Source of the DNA: Chloroflexota bacterium
GTDB lineage: Bacteria; Chloroflexota; Anaerolineae; Promineifilales; Promineifilaceae
Assembly: GCA_022616275.1 (NCBI GenBank)
Contig: JAKEFB010000115.1
Coordinates: forward strand, 1-64,000
Direction of reading: 5' to 3'
DNA: 64,000 nt
Part shown: positions 34,004 through 42,125 of the stretch, in pieces
Position numbering within the stretch: position 1 is the stretch's first letter
How the letters are laid out: every line of letters begins with the position of its first letter
Program-made: the position numbers and the translations under genes
The notes under the pieces: generated by a model
What the model was told of the DNA's origin: nothing
The model's input: the letters and a program-made list of their open reading frames with translations, nothing else
Databases searched by the model: none

Positions 34004-34031
34004 TTGACACATTGGCAAGCTTTGATATATT
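34004..34031 (+). promoter_or_regulatory. Strong sigma-70 promoter of the ABC ATPase gene
   Basis: TTGACA (34004-34009), 16 bases, TATATT (34026-34031). The leader to the ATG at 34106 is about 68 bases. Confidence 0.75.
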
Positions 34032-34105
34032 TTGGATAGTCTGATTTCTCATAGTTAGGCTGCTTCCTTTAATTCAACCAGTTGCCCCATGAAGGAGAAG
34101 GCGCC

Positions 34106-35206
34106 ATGGCAAGTGTAACCTATAGACATGTATACAAGCGGTTCGGGGACTTCACAGCGGTCGCCGACCTGAGTATTGACGTCGCCGACAAAGAATTCGT
34201 CGTCTTCGTCGGGCCGAGTGGCTGCGGCAAGTCCACTTGCCTGCGGATGCTGGCCGGACTAGAGGAAATCACCGATGGCGAAATCCTCATTGGTGACCGG
34301 GTGGTTAACGACGTGCCGCCCAAAGACCGGGACATCGCTATGGTCTTCCAGAGCTACGCCCTGTACCCGCACATGAGCGTCTACGACAACATGGCCTTCG
34401 GGCTGAAGCTACGCAAGACACCGAAGGCGGAGATAGATCGGCGGGTGAAAGAGGCGGCCGAAATCTTAGGACTGGGCCAGTTGCTCGACCGTAAGCCAAA
34501 GGCGCTATCGGGCGGGCAGCGGCAGCGGGTGGCGGTGGGGCGAGCGATCGTGCGCGAGCCGGCCGTGTTCCTGATGGACGAGCCTTTGTCGAACCTGGAC
34601 GCCAAGCTGCGGGTATCGGCACGGGCGGAGATCTCCAAGCTGCACAAACGGCTGGGGACGACGTTCATCTACGTCACCCACGACCAGGTGGAAGCGATGA
34701 CGATGGGCGACCGGATCATGGTCATCAAGGACGGGGTCTTGCAGCAGATAGACACGCCACGGTCGTTGTATACGGAGCCGCACAACATCTTCGTCGCCGG
34801 GTTCATCGGTAGCCCGAGCATGAACTTCTTCAACGCCACCCTGGTCAGCGAAGACGGGCGGCTGTACGCCGACGCGGGCGACTTCCGGGTCCACGTGCCG
34901 GAGGATCGCAGGAGCGCCTTCCAGAACTACACCGGCAAGGAAGTGGTCTTGGGGCTGCGGCCGGAAGACATTCATGGGACGAACTATGCCCCGCCGAACA
35001 TCAACGCCGCACCCATGGAAGGGACGGTTGAGGTAGTGGAGTTGCTGGGGCACGAGTTACACCTGTACATCAACACGGGCAAGAATAACCTGGTGGCCAT
35101 TGTAGACACCCGGATGGCGCCGAAGGTCGGCAACAAGGTTGGGTTGGTGGCCAACGTGGACCACCTGCACATGTTTGACAAAGAATCGGAGATGGCCATC
35201 CGCTGA
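34106..35206 (+). CDS. ABC transporter ATP-binding protein, sugar type (UgpC/MsmK-like)
   Basis: A protein of 366 residues from ATG 34106 with AAGGAG in front. Walker A GPSGCGKST, Q-loop FQSYALYPHMSV, signature LSGGQRQRVAVGRA, Walker B FLMDEPLSNLD and switch VTHDQVEAMTMGDR, then a C-terminal TOBE/OB regulatory domain (about 240-366; VVLGLRPEDI). Such ATPases power carbohydrate importers and may serve several permeases. No permease or binding protein is adjacent, which fits a shared ATPase. It has its own strong promoter. Confidence 0.95.
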   Translation: MASVTYRHVYKRFGDFTAVADLSIDVADKEFVVFVGPSGCGKSTCLRMLAGLEEITDGEILIGDRVVNDVPPKDRDIAMVFQSYALYPHMSVYDNMAFGLKLRKTPKAEIDRRVKEAAEILGLGQLLDRKPKALSGGQRQRVAVGRAIVREPAVFLMDEPLSNLDAKLRVSARAEISKLHKRLGTTFIYVTHDQVEAMTMGDRIMVIKDGVLQQIDTPRSLYTEPHNIFVAGFIGSPSMNFFNATLVSEDGRLYADAGDFRVHVPEDRRSAFQNYTGKEVVLGLRPEDIHGTNYAPPNINAAPMEGTVEVVELLGHELHLYINTGKNNLVAIVDTRMAPKVGNKVGLVANVDHLHMFDKESEMAIR

Positions 35207-35207
35207 T

Positions 35208-35276
35208 CTGATAATTCAGTAATTAGGTAATTGGGTAATTACCCAAGACCAATTACTGAATTACCCAACTACCCCT
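35208..35276. repeat. GTAATTGGGTAATTACCC word repeat, imperfect copy
   Basis: CAGTAATTAGGTAATTGGG, the centre TAATTACCC, then CCAATTACTGAATTACCC. Imperfect arms; same family as 27448 and 38584. Confidence 0.75.
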
Positions 35277-35294
35277 AATTGGAGGAAGTGAGGG

Positions 35295-35326
35295 GCCGCT
35301 GCTCAACGAGCAGCGGCTTTTCTTTT
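35295..35326 (+). terminator. Rho-independent terminator or attenuator just before the EamA start
   Basis: GCCGCTGCTC, loop AAC, GAGCAGCGGC (perfect 10-bp stem), then TTTTCTTTT. It ends ten bases before the ATG at 35336, leaving no room for a promoter, so it may act as an attenuator for that gene. Confidence 0.8.
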
Positions 35327-35335
35327 GGAGCAGGT

Positions 35336-36259
35336 ATGGAAGATCGAAAAGTCTGGAGCGCGTTCCTATTGTTAGCCCTTACCTGGGGAACCTCCTTCTT
35401 GTTCATTAAAGTGGCCTTGCGGACCTTGCAGCCCATCACCTTGGTGGCGCTGCGGCTGCTGGTCGGTTGGCTAGGGTTGATGGTCATTGCTCGCTGGCAG
35501 GGGCTGACCCTGCCCCGGGAACGGCGGTTGTGGAAACATCTGGCATTGATGGGGTTGCTGAATACGGCCGTGCCCTTTGTCCTGATCACCTGGGCCGAGT
35601 CGGGGCCAAAAGGGGTAGACAGCGCCGTGGCTTCGGTGTTAAACAGCACGGTTCCCCTTTTTAGCCTGGTCATTGCCGGCTGGATCTTGCGGGCCGAGCC
35701 AACCACAGCCGGGCGGGTGGTTGGGTTGTTGGTGGGCTTCGCCGGGGTACTCTTGCTCTTTAGCCGCAACCTGACCGGCGAGTGGGGTGGGCTGGCCCCG
35801 CAACTGGCCGTAGTGGCGGCTGCCCTGTGCTACGCCCTTTCTTCCAGCTACGCCCGCCGCTACCTGGTGGGCGTCAAGCCGGTCGTTGTCTCCGCCGGGC
35901 AGTTGTTGGTCGCCACCGGGGTGGCCTGGCTGGCCGCCTTTCTGGGGGAAGATTTCGCTCAGCAGAGCCTGACGGTAGCCAGCGCCGGGGCCATTCTCTG
36001 GCTGGGGTTACTCGGTTCCTGCCTGGCTTACATTCTCTACTTTTACATCTTGCAGCAATGGGGAGCAACTCGCACCACCCTGGTTACTTACATCTTGCCG
36101 GTGGTAGGCGTATCGGCCGGGGCGCTGTTCCTGGGCGAACAGGTAGACTGGCGACTGGTAGTCGGCGGCTTGCTCATCTTGAGTGGGGTTGGCGCCGTGA
36201 ATTGGCGGCCGCGCCGGGTCCCTCTGTCCGAACCGGTTAAGGCAGAGATTGGAGATTAG
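35336..36259 (+). CDS. EamA/DMT-family transporter
   Basis: A protein of 307 residues from ATG 35336 (GGAGCAGGT in front). About ten membrane helices in two EamA repeats: LALTWGTSFLFIKVALRTL at the start, GPKGVDSAVASVLNSTVPLF in the middle, and YILPVVGVSAGALFLGEQVDW near the end. Likely a metabolite or amino-acid exporter. A perfect terminator hairpin sits directly before its ribosome binding site, which suggests control by attenuation from upstream. Its last codons (EIGD) are part of the GAGATTGG repeat shared with the converging MFS gene. Confidence 0.88.
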   Translation: MEDRKVWSAFLLLALTWGTSFLFIKVALRTLQPITLVALRLLVGWLGLMVIARWQGLTLPRERRLWKHLALMGLLNTAVPFVLITWAESGPKGVDSAVASVLNSTVPLFSLVIAGWILRAEPTTAGRVVGLLVGFAGVLLLFSRNLTGEWGGLAPQLAVVAAALCYALSSSYARRYLVGVKPVVVSAGQLLVATGVAWLAAFLGEDFAQQSLTVASAGAILWLGLLGSCLAYILYFYILQQWGATRTTLVTYILPVVGVSAGALFLGEQVDWRLVVGGLLILSGVGAVNWRPRRVPLSEPVKAEIGD

Positions 36260-36313
36260 AGATTGTGAGCAACCCCTGGTTGCCAATCTCCTAATCTCCA
36301 ACCTCTAATCTCC
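36245..36313. repeat. Inverted word repeat, GAGATTAG family, between converging genes
   Basis: GAGATTGGAGATTAGAGATT, the core TGAGCAACCCCTGGTTGCC, then AATCTCCTAATCTCC and CTCTAATCTCC. It encodes the C-terminal codons and stops of both EamA (36259) and MFS (36291). Its core matches the copy at 56519. Confidence 0.8.
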
Positions 36314-37517
36314 CAAACAGCGGCAGCAACAACACCGTCAGGAACGCGCAGAAGGCAAAGACCGCCGGAAGGCCGGCCACTTCGGCAATGCCGCCGGCCA
36401 CGGCCGCACCCAGCGACAGAGAGCCAAAGCCGAAAAGCCGCATCACGCCGCTGACCCGGCCCAACATGGCGTCTGGCACGACCTGTTGCCGGATGGACGT
36501 AACGACGACCCCCCACATCGTGCTGCCAATTCCACCGATGACGGCTGCCGCGCCGATGGCCCAGGGGTTGGCCGTGAACGCCGGAATGGCCAGCATGACG
36601 AACGTGCCCAGAATATCCGCGCCAATAGCCCAGCGCCGGCCGAGCCAGCGCACGAGAGGGGTGGCCAGCAGCGCCCCGGCCACGCCGCCAATGCCGATGC
36701 TGGTCAACAACACCCCATAGCCGAATTCGGATAGACCCCCGGGGCCGGGCGCGACCACGTACAACACCATGACGGCCGCCCAGGCGCTCCAGCCCAGGTT
36801 CATGACAGCCACAATTATGGCTAACGAACGCAATAGCGCATGATTCCATACGTAGTGGAGGCCGGCTCGAATGTCTACGAGCATTTGCGGCCGGCTCGTA
36901 TTCACTGGACGGAAGGAGCCGGCCATGAGCAACAGCGCCAGGGCCGCAGCCAGGTAAAGCCCTGAACTTGCGCCAAAGGCCAGCGCCAGGCTGAGGGCGG
37001 CAATCGCCCCACCCAGGGGCGGTCCAATGAACTCGTTGGTGATTGTGGTAACGCCCACCAGCCTCGCGTTGGCGCGCTCAAGCTCCGCTGGTTTGACTAT
37101 GGACGGCAAAACGGTTGAGGCCGCCGTATCGGCCAGCGTTTCGGCAACTCCCAGGGCGAGCGCGACCAGGTACAAGAACGGCAGGGACAACAGGTCGGTG
37201 GTAAAGCCTACCACCAGCGCGGCCAGAACGCCCATGCGCAGCAGGTTTGCGCCGACCATCATCTGCTGCCGGTCGTGTCTGTCGGCCAGGGCGCCGGCCG
37301 GGAGGGCAAAGAGGAGCCACGGCAGCCGGACGGCGAAAGCCACCCCGGCCACCAGGCTCGGAGAGGTGGTTAGCCTGGCGGCGAGCAGGGGCAGAGCCAG
37401 CTTAAAGACGCCGTCGGCCAGGTTAGAGACGGCCGTCGCCGTCCACAAGGCCCAAAAACTGTTGACCTGGCGGAACCGGGCCAGTGTGTTGGTTGATCCA
37501 GCGATGAGATCGGACAT
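36291..37517 (-). CDS. MFS transporter
   Basis: A protein of 408 residues from ATG 37517 (GAAAGAGAG in front); an in-frame ATG at 37562 is less likely. About 12 membrane helices, with the MFS-type loop LPAGALADRHDRQQMM between helices 2 and 3, NEFIGPPLGGAIAAL in helix 5, and a long cytoplasmic centre. The sequence type resembles the macrolide or siderophore exporters (MefA/EntS-like). Substrate unknown. Divergent from the CGNR regulator, a common pairing for drug efflux. Confidence 0.88.
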   Translation of the reverse strand: MSDLIAGSTNTLARFRQVNSFWALWTATAVSNLADGVFKLALPLLAARLTTSPSLVAGVAFAVRLPWLLFALPAGALADRHDRQQMMVGANLLRMGVLAALVVGFTTDLLSLPFLYLVALALGVAETLADTAASTVLPSIVKPAELERANARLVGVTTITNEFIGPPLGGAIAALSLALAFGASSGLYLAAALALLLMAGSFRPVNTSRPQMLVDIRAGLHYVWNHALLRSLAIIVAVMNLGWSAWAAVMVLYVVAPGPGGLSEFGYGVLLTSIGIGGVAGALLATPLVRWLGRRWAIGADILGTFVMLAIPAFTANPWAIGAAAVIGGIGSTMWGVVVTSIRQQVVPDAMLGRVSGVMRLFGFGSLSLGAAVAGGIAEVAGLPAVFAFCAFLTVLLLPLFGRLEVGD

Positions 37518-37670
37518 TGTGTGCTCTCTTTCAGGTTTGTACTGTGCATTTAATGCGCACAATGAACGGGGCTACTCCTTGACAAACGGTAGATACCATG
37601 CTAAAAAGTAAGGAGTAAAACTAGTAATGAGGCTTACTATATCAGAATTCGCGTAAGGAGTCAATAGGCT

Positions 37671-38222
37671 ATGAGTGCTTACTATGAGCGTTTGGCGGCG
37701 CTGGTCGAGGAGTTGATTAACACGTATGACACCTACCTGGAAGAGCCTGAACATCTGCGGGAACCGGCCGATCTCCAGCGCTTTTTGCGGGAACAGGGGA
37801 TACGAGTAGACGCTCCAATCGGCAAGGCAGAGCTTGAAGCGGTACGTGAGTTGCGCAGCCAGTTGCGGGAAATTTGGCTCGCGGACGAAGAGGCGGGCGT
37901 GGCTGTTGATCGGCTGAATGGATTGTTGGCCACTGCCTGTGTAGCGCCACAGCTTAAGGCCGGCCAGGAGGGGACGTGGCGCCTCGAATTTGCTGTCGAG
38001 GCCAGCACGCCGCTCGTCCGGCGACTGGCCGTTGAAAGCGCCCTGGGGTTGAGCGCCGCGTTGGCCGAGCATGGCTTCGAACGCATGAAAGCCTGCCAGG
38101 CCGAACCCTGCCGTGACGTTTTTATTGATACGTCCCGCAACCGCTCTCGCCGCTTCTGCTCGGACCGCTGCGCCAACCGCTATCACATCGCCGCATTTCG
38201 TGATCGCCAGCGGTTAGCTTAA
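37671..38222 (+). CDS. CGNR zinc-finger / ABATE-domain regulator
   Basis: A protein of 183 residues. The N-terminal helical part (about 10-130) is ABATE-like (LVEELINTYD, then AVRELRSQLREI); the C-terminal treble-clef zinc finger reads CQAEPC, then RRFCSDRCANRYHIAAFR, in which the family's CGNR is CANR. Members are transcription regulators with a stress-related N-terminal domain. AAGGAGT lies nine bases before the ATG. Divergent from the MFS gene, it probably regulates it. The next gene starts ten bases after its stop. Confidence 0.88.
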   Translation: MSAYYERLAALVEELINTYDTYLEEPEHLREPADLQRFLREQGIRVDAPIGKAELEAVRELRSQLREIWLADEEAGVAVDRLNGLLATACVAPQLKAGQEGTWRLEFAVEASTPLVRRLAVESALGLSAALAEHGFERMKACQAEPCRDVFIDTSRNRSRRFCSDRCANRYHIAAFRDRQRLA

Positions 38223-38232
38223 GGGTACGCGG

Positions 38233-38589
38233 ATGCCGGAAGCCAATTACCAGGTCGGTGAGACCTTTCACGTTCAATTTGTCTGGCGGCTGCCGGAGGG
38301 CGACTTTTTGCGGGCTATTTTCACGGCCGAGGTGCTGCATCGCGACTTTGTTTCCGACAAGTACGTCGTCCGCCTGGCCGAATTTGTCGCCGGCCGGCAG
38401 GAGGCGGCCGATGGCACGATGCGGCCGGAAGCAGAGCTGTCTCGCGACTACTGGGCCATGGTCGGCCGTCTGCCCGGCCGGAAAATCTCCCTCGCCTTTG
38501 AAGCCGGCGACGGCCGGCCGTTGTGGCTCCGCCTGGCAACCCTGACCGGAGAGCACAACTTCTTCTCCCGCCTCAACAGGCCGGAGTAA
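38233..38589 (+). CDS. Hypothetical protein downstream of CGNR regulator
   Basis: A protein of 118 residues, soluble, predicted beta-rich (VGETFHVQFVWRLPEGDFL; KISLAFEAGDGRPLWLRLAT). No Cys, membrane helix or motif I recognise. Ten bases separate it from the regulator, so they are co-transcribed. The stop codon and last codon lie in the 38584 palindrome. Confidence 0.65.
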   Translation: MPEANYQVGETFHVQFVWRLPEGDFLRAIFTAEVLHRDFVSDKYVVRLAEFVAGRQEAADGTMRPEAELSRDYWAMVGRLPGRKISLAFEAGDGRPLWLRLATLTGEHNFFSRLNRPE

Positions 38590-38635
38590 TTGAGTAATTG
38601 GGTAATTACCCAATTACTCAATTACTCAATTACTT
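38584..38635. repeat. 44-bp perfect palindrome of the GTAATTGGG word
   Basis: GAGTAATTGAGTAATTGGG plus TAA and its exact reverse complement span 38584-38627, with one more CAATTAC unit after. It contains the TAA of the upstream gene and abuts the TAA of the converging membrane protein gene; bidirectional terminator. Confidence 0.85.
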
Positions 38636-40162
38636 CTCCTGCTGCGCCTTGACCGTAATATTCTGAATCGTGCCGAAGGCCGCCTCGCTGACACTTTTGA
38701 CCGCTTGCAGACGAGTGAGCTGATCGTGCCAGAAGCTGGAGCCAGCGCTGGCGGCCAGTCCGGTGAGGATGATGCCGGCCGTGATATTGTTGGCCAGGGT
38801 CACGTTGAAAAGGAGCAGGGAGTAAGTGCCCTGGGGCACCAGGATAGCGGTTAGAAAATTGGCTGCGCCGTCGGGCAGCAGCGGGTCCAGGAGGTTGGCC
38901 GAATCAATTTGCAGCATATAGGCCAGCACGATGCCGACGATAACCGACAACGTCCGCAGCCAACGAACCCGCGAAGCGGCTTCGTCCTGGTGCCGTTGTT
39001 CCAGCTCCAACATGACCCGCGCTGTCTCGGTAACGTCGTCAATGTGGGGAGAGATGCGCAACGTTCTGTCGTCGTCCCCCCGGCGCATCAGCCGGTTCCA
39101 CGCCCGCTCAATGCCGCTCAGCACCTGGCCGATGCCCGGCCAGGTGCTGAGCTTCCGCCAGACCTTGCGCGCCGGGCTCTGGATCATGTAGCGTTGCCGC
39201 TCTACCCCTTTTAATAACTCGTTGAGGGAAGCCAGGTAAATGTCCACCTGCTGGCTGGAGAGGCTTTCAAATTTTGTCAGGAACGTTTTAAACCAATCGT
39301 CCACCGCCTGCAGCTCGGTCTCCGGCAGGCCCAACCCGCTCAGTTGCGGCCGTAGCACCTGGAAGTAATTCTTCTCGACCACACTGCGGGAACCGGCCGA
39401 CAGTATACCGAGCTGGTTGCGGGCCCAGGTGACGACAATGTCGGCCGTCTGGCCTTGTAACAACAGGACAGTTCGGCGTAGCAACTCCTGGGCGTCGGCC
39501 TGCGACAACTGGACCAGCAACTGGTTAATTTTGTCCTGCAGGGGAACAGTGATGTAGTCGCCCAGGCTAAGCTCGGCCGCCAGCCGGCTGATAGCTTCGC
39601 CCAATTCCTTGCTGACCAGTTGGACCAATTCTTCCTGTGTAGGTAATGGTTCGGCTTTGACCTTTTGCAAAATCGTTTTAACAGCCTGGCCGATGTGCCC
39701 TTCTTGCAACTGGAAAATAAAGTCCTCGGCCTCGGCGACCGGCTTGAGCAAGTTACTCAGGGCCGTAATGTGGCGCTGTAACTGCTGTTCCGCCTCCAAA
39801 CTGGCCCCCAGGTTTTCCAGCGTCCCGGGGACCAGGTCCTTAAACTGTTCCATCGCCTGGCGAGCCGTGGGTTTGGTTTTCAGGCCGATGGCCAGCTTGG
39901 CCACGTCTACAGTAATTTCCGTGCCGATGGCCATTGTGAACATGATAACCACGTACAGGCCCAACGTAGCCAGGATGGCCGACAGTCCTGCCGGTAGGGC
40001 CGACTCTTCCTCCCCACCATCCTGCTCCACCGGCTGGCTGCCAGTGGTGGTCGTTGTCTTCTGCGGCTGGTCCTGGCCCTGCCCGGCCGCCGGCGGGGCC
40101 GCCGACATCATGCCAACCATCAAGACAAATGCTACCCCCAACGAGAGAACTCGACGCGACAT
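38630..40162 (-). CDS. Large membrane protein of unknown function
   Basis: A protein of 510 residues. Signal peptide (1-27, ending AAPPAAGQG), a polar Thr/Gln/Glu region, one membrane helix (about 62-82, LATLGLYVVIMFTMAIGTEI), a long helical domain rich in Gln and Leu with coiled-coil character (about 105-400), then two or three helices near the end (about 412-430, 445-460 and 470-490). I do not recognise the family. The gene is downstream of the DprE1-like oxidase on the same strand, separated by a word repeat. Real by length, codon use and signal peptide. Confidence 0.8.
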   Translation of the reverse strand: MSRRVLSLGVAFVLMVGMMSAAPPAAGQGQDQPQKTTTTTGSQPVEQDGGEEESALPAGLSAILATLGLYVVIMFTMAIGTEITVDVAKLAIGLKTKPTARQAMEQFKDLVPGTLENLGASLEAEQQLQRHITALSNLLKPVAEAEDFIFQLQEGHIGQAVKTILQKVKAEPLPTQEELVQLVSKELGEAISRLAAELSLGDYITVPLQDKINQLLVQLSQADAQELLRRTVLLLQGQTADIVVTWARNQLGILSAGSRSVVEKNYFQVLRPQLSGLGLPETELQAVDDWFKTFLTKFESLSSQQVDIYLASLNELLKGVERQRYMIQSPARKVWRKLSTWPGIGQVLSGIERAWNRLMRRGDDDRTLRISPHIDDVTETARVMLELEQRHQDEAASRVRWLRTLSVIVGIVLAYMLQIDSANLLDPLLPDGAANFLTAILVPQGTYSLLLFNVTLANNITAGIILTGLAASAGSSFWHDQLTRLQAVKSVSEAAFGTIQNITVKAQQEK

Positions 40163-40178
40163 AGTCCCTCCTTAAACA

Positions 40179-40278
40179 GTGATGAGCAGTGAGCGATGAG
40201 CGATGAGTGATACACTAAGAGTTGCTCATTGCTTGCGATTGGCTTTGCCAATCGTCACTCATTGCTCATTGCTTATTA
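40179..40278. repeat. GAGCAATGAG / CTCATTGCTC inverted word repeat
   Basis: GATGAGCAGTGAGCGATGAG units, then GCTCATTGC, a perfect inner hairpin CGATTGGC-TTT-GCCAATCG (40236-40254), and CTCATTGCTCATTGC. It encodes the last residues (SNEQ) of the oxidase. The same word is at 60081. Confidence 0.8.
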
Positions 40279-41761
40279 TTGGCACAAAAATGCGCCGCCA
40301 GAGATTAGTTTGCAGAATGTTGTCCGGGTCGCAGCGGGCTTTGAGGGCCCGGAACCGGTCAATGGTATCCCGGCCCAGGGTGGCGACAGCGACCTCCGGC
40401 CGCAAGGTGCTGTCCTTGGCCAGGTAAAAGCGGCCGCCGGCCGCGAGCACAATTTCGTCCAGCTCGGCCGCCAGGCGCACGACCGCCGCCCGGCGGCGTG
40501 GCGTAATACGGAAATCCATAGCCAGAGAGTAGCCGTCCAGGGCGTGAGTGATCAGGAAGTTGTTGTCCGGCCGGTGGCGCTTGAGCACGGACAGGTAATT
40601 GGGTAGGCCACGCCGCTGGCACAGCCGCAGCATCTCGCTGAAAGCGTCCAGAGTGTTTTCGGCCGGGATGAAACTCTGGTATTGAATCAGACCACCTGGC
40701 CCGTACGACTTCTTCCAATCGGGAATATAGTTGAGCAAGAAATGAAAAGCGGCGTGAGGCTGCTGGTACTTTTGGCCGTGAGTGAAGCGGGAAGACCAAT
40801 ATTTGCCCATGTTGACCAGGCGCGTTCCGGCGTTGTTCATGAACGGCTGCATGAAGCGCCACATGATGGAGCGAGGCACAAAACCCAACAAGGTGTCGGG
40901 CAGGTGCTGGCGGTCCAGCCGCAGCGTCTGGCTGGGGTTGGGGTCGGCCCCGGGCGGCAGGTAGTTAGCCTTGTGGATCTGGCCCCGGCCGAGCGACTTC
41001 CCCCGGGCCAAGGCGTCAATCCAGCCTACCAGGTAATCGGCCGTGGGCAGGTGTTCGTCGAACTGGGCCAGCATCTCTTTCAGGCTGCCGCTGGCCAGGG
41101 CTTCCACATTGAGCAGGCCAGAGTAGACCCGCTTCAGGCTCAGCGTAATGCTGGTAAAAGTGCCCACCACGCCGAAGCCGCCAATGGCCGCGTGAAAGAG
41201 GTCGGCGTTTTTCTCCCGGCTGCAGGCGATAATCTCCCCGGAGGGGAGCATCAGGTCAAATTCGTAAATGTGGTCGCCGATGGTGCCCACTTTCCAGGCG
41301 TTTTTGCCGTGGATGTTCATCCCGGCGCAGCCGCCGATGGTCGGATGCATCGTGCCGGGGACCACGGCCGGCCACCAGCCGTCTTCCAGGGCGTACTGCC
41401 ACAACTGGGCCATGGTGACGCCTGGTTCGACCTGGATCCGGCCGCCGGCCGGGTCCCAGGCCAGGATGCGATTCATGCGCTGCATGTCCAGGGTAATTTG
41501 CTCGCTATTTAAGGGCGCGTCGCCGTAACTGTTGCCGGCCCCGCGCAGGCCCACGCTCCGGCCGCTGCGGCGGGCCAGGTCAAAGACGTCGCGCAGCCCC
41601 TCGGTCGTGCTCGGCCGGAAAACGTAGCCCATCGCGCTGCTGGCCCCGCCCCAGGCCGGGACGTTTTCCAGCTTGTCGGCCGGCAACGGGGAGAAGAGTT
41701 GGTCACCTGGAATCTCTTGTTCGTTGTTCTGGCGTCGAACGCGCCGTTTTTCCTCTATCAA
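40259..41761 (-). CDS. FAD-linked oxidase, DprE1-like
   Basis: A protein of 500 residues. VAO/PCMH-type FAD fold: GAGNSYGDAPLN (pyrophosphate loop), PGTMHPTIGGCAGMNIHGKN and GGFGVVGTFTSI, then an ALO-type C-terminal half (SVLKRHRPDN; LDGYSLAMDF; ALKARCDPDNILQ). It resembles DprE1, which oxidises decaprenylphosphoryl ribose for arabinan synthesis, and sits in one operon with a DprE2-like reductase, so a lipid-linked sugar epimerase pair is plausible. TAAGGAG before its ATG overlaps the MazF stop. Its last codons come from the CTCATTGC repeat. Confidence 0.85.
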   Translation of the reverse strand: MIEEKRRVRRQNNEQEIPGDQLFSPLPADKLENVPAWGGASSAMGYVFRPSTTEGLRDVFDLARRSGRSVGLRGAGNSYGDAPLNSEQITLDMQRMNRILAWDPAGGRIQVEPGVTMAQLWQYALEDGWWPAVVPGTMHPTIGGCAGMNIHGKNAWKVGTIGDHIYEFDLMLPSGEIIACSREKNADLFHAAIGGFGVVGTFTSITLSLKRVYSGLLNVEALASGSLKEMLAQFDEHLPTADYLVGWIDALARGKSLGRGQIHKANYLPPGADPNPSQTLRLDRQHLPDTLLGFVPRSIMWRFMQPFMNNAGTRLVNMGKYWSSRFTHGQKYQQPHAAFHFLLNYIPDWKKSYGPGGLIQYQSFIPAENTLDAFSEMLRLCQRRGLPNYLSVLKRHRPDNNFLITHALDGYSLAMDFRITPRRRAAVVRLAAELDEIVLAAGGRFYLAKDSTLRPEVAVATLGRDTIDRFRALKARCDPDNILQTNLWRRIFVPIISNEQ

Positions 41762-41771
41762 GGGCTACTCC

Positions 41772-42125
41772 TTAAGACCTGGCTTTCGCGCTTACAATAA
41801 GATAGTTACTTAACGTCCTTAACAGTCGTTTATGCCGCTCTGGAGAAATAGTGCCAATAGAACCGATAATGCGATTACCGGGAATAATAGCCAGGAAACC
41901 AAGTCGGATTAGTGACTGAGTCAACAAGCCACTTGAGGGAAAATCTGCGTCGTTCGGCCAGATTATTTCATCAAAGCCTTTGACTCGTTGGTGTAGTTGT
42001 GTGCTGACGCCACAAACGAGCAGATCATTGTAGCCTGGCATTTTTCGTAGGACGATTGCCGGCCGGTTTTTTAATCGACCATCCGCTTGAGGAATCGGCG
42101 TCAAAATGACATCACCCTCGTTCAT
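41772..42125 (-). CDS. MazF/PemK-family toxin-like protein
   Basis: A protein of 117 residues with the PemK/MazF pattern: GDVILTPIPQADGRLKNRP then AIVLRKMPG, later GLLTQSLIRLGFLAII. Family members cleave mRNA or act as growth-control RNases. There is no MazE-type antitoxin; instead the gene overlaps the HEPN gene by 14 bases. GC is well below its neighbours. It could be the toxin of the pair or a second RNase. Function is inferred from family. Confidence 0.8.
   Translation of the reverse strand: MNEGDVILTPIPQADGRLKNRPAIVLRKMPGYNDLLVCGVSTQLHQRVKGFDEIIWPNDADFPSSGLLTQSLIRLGFLAIIPGNRIIGSIGTISPERHKRLLRTLSNYLIVSAKARS

Noticed and set aside
37574-37661. Three AAGGAGT copies (one inverted) between MFS and CGNR genes as an operator
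   Set aside because: The last copy is simply the ribosome binding site of the CGNR gene and the others may be chance; too weak to call.
40682-41512. 276-codon plus-strand open frame
   Set aside because: Lies wholly antisense to the DprE1-like oxidase, with no ribosome binding site and no motif; a by-product of high-GC coding on the other strand.
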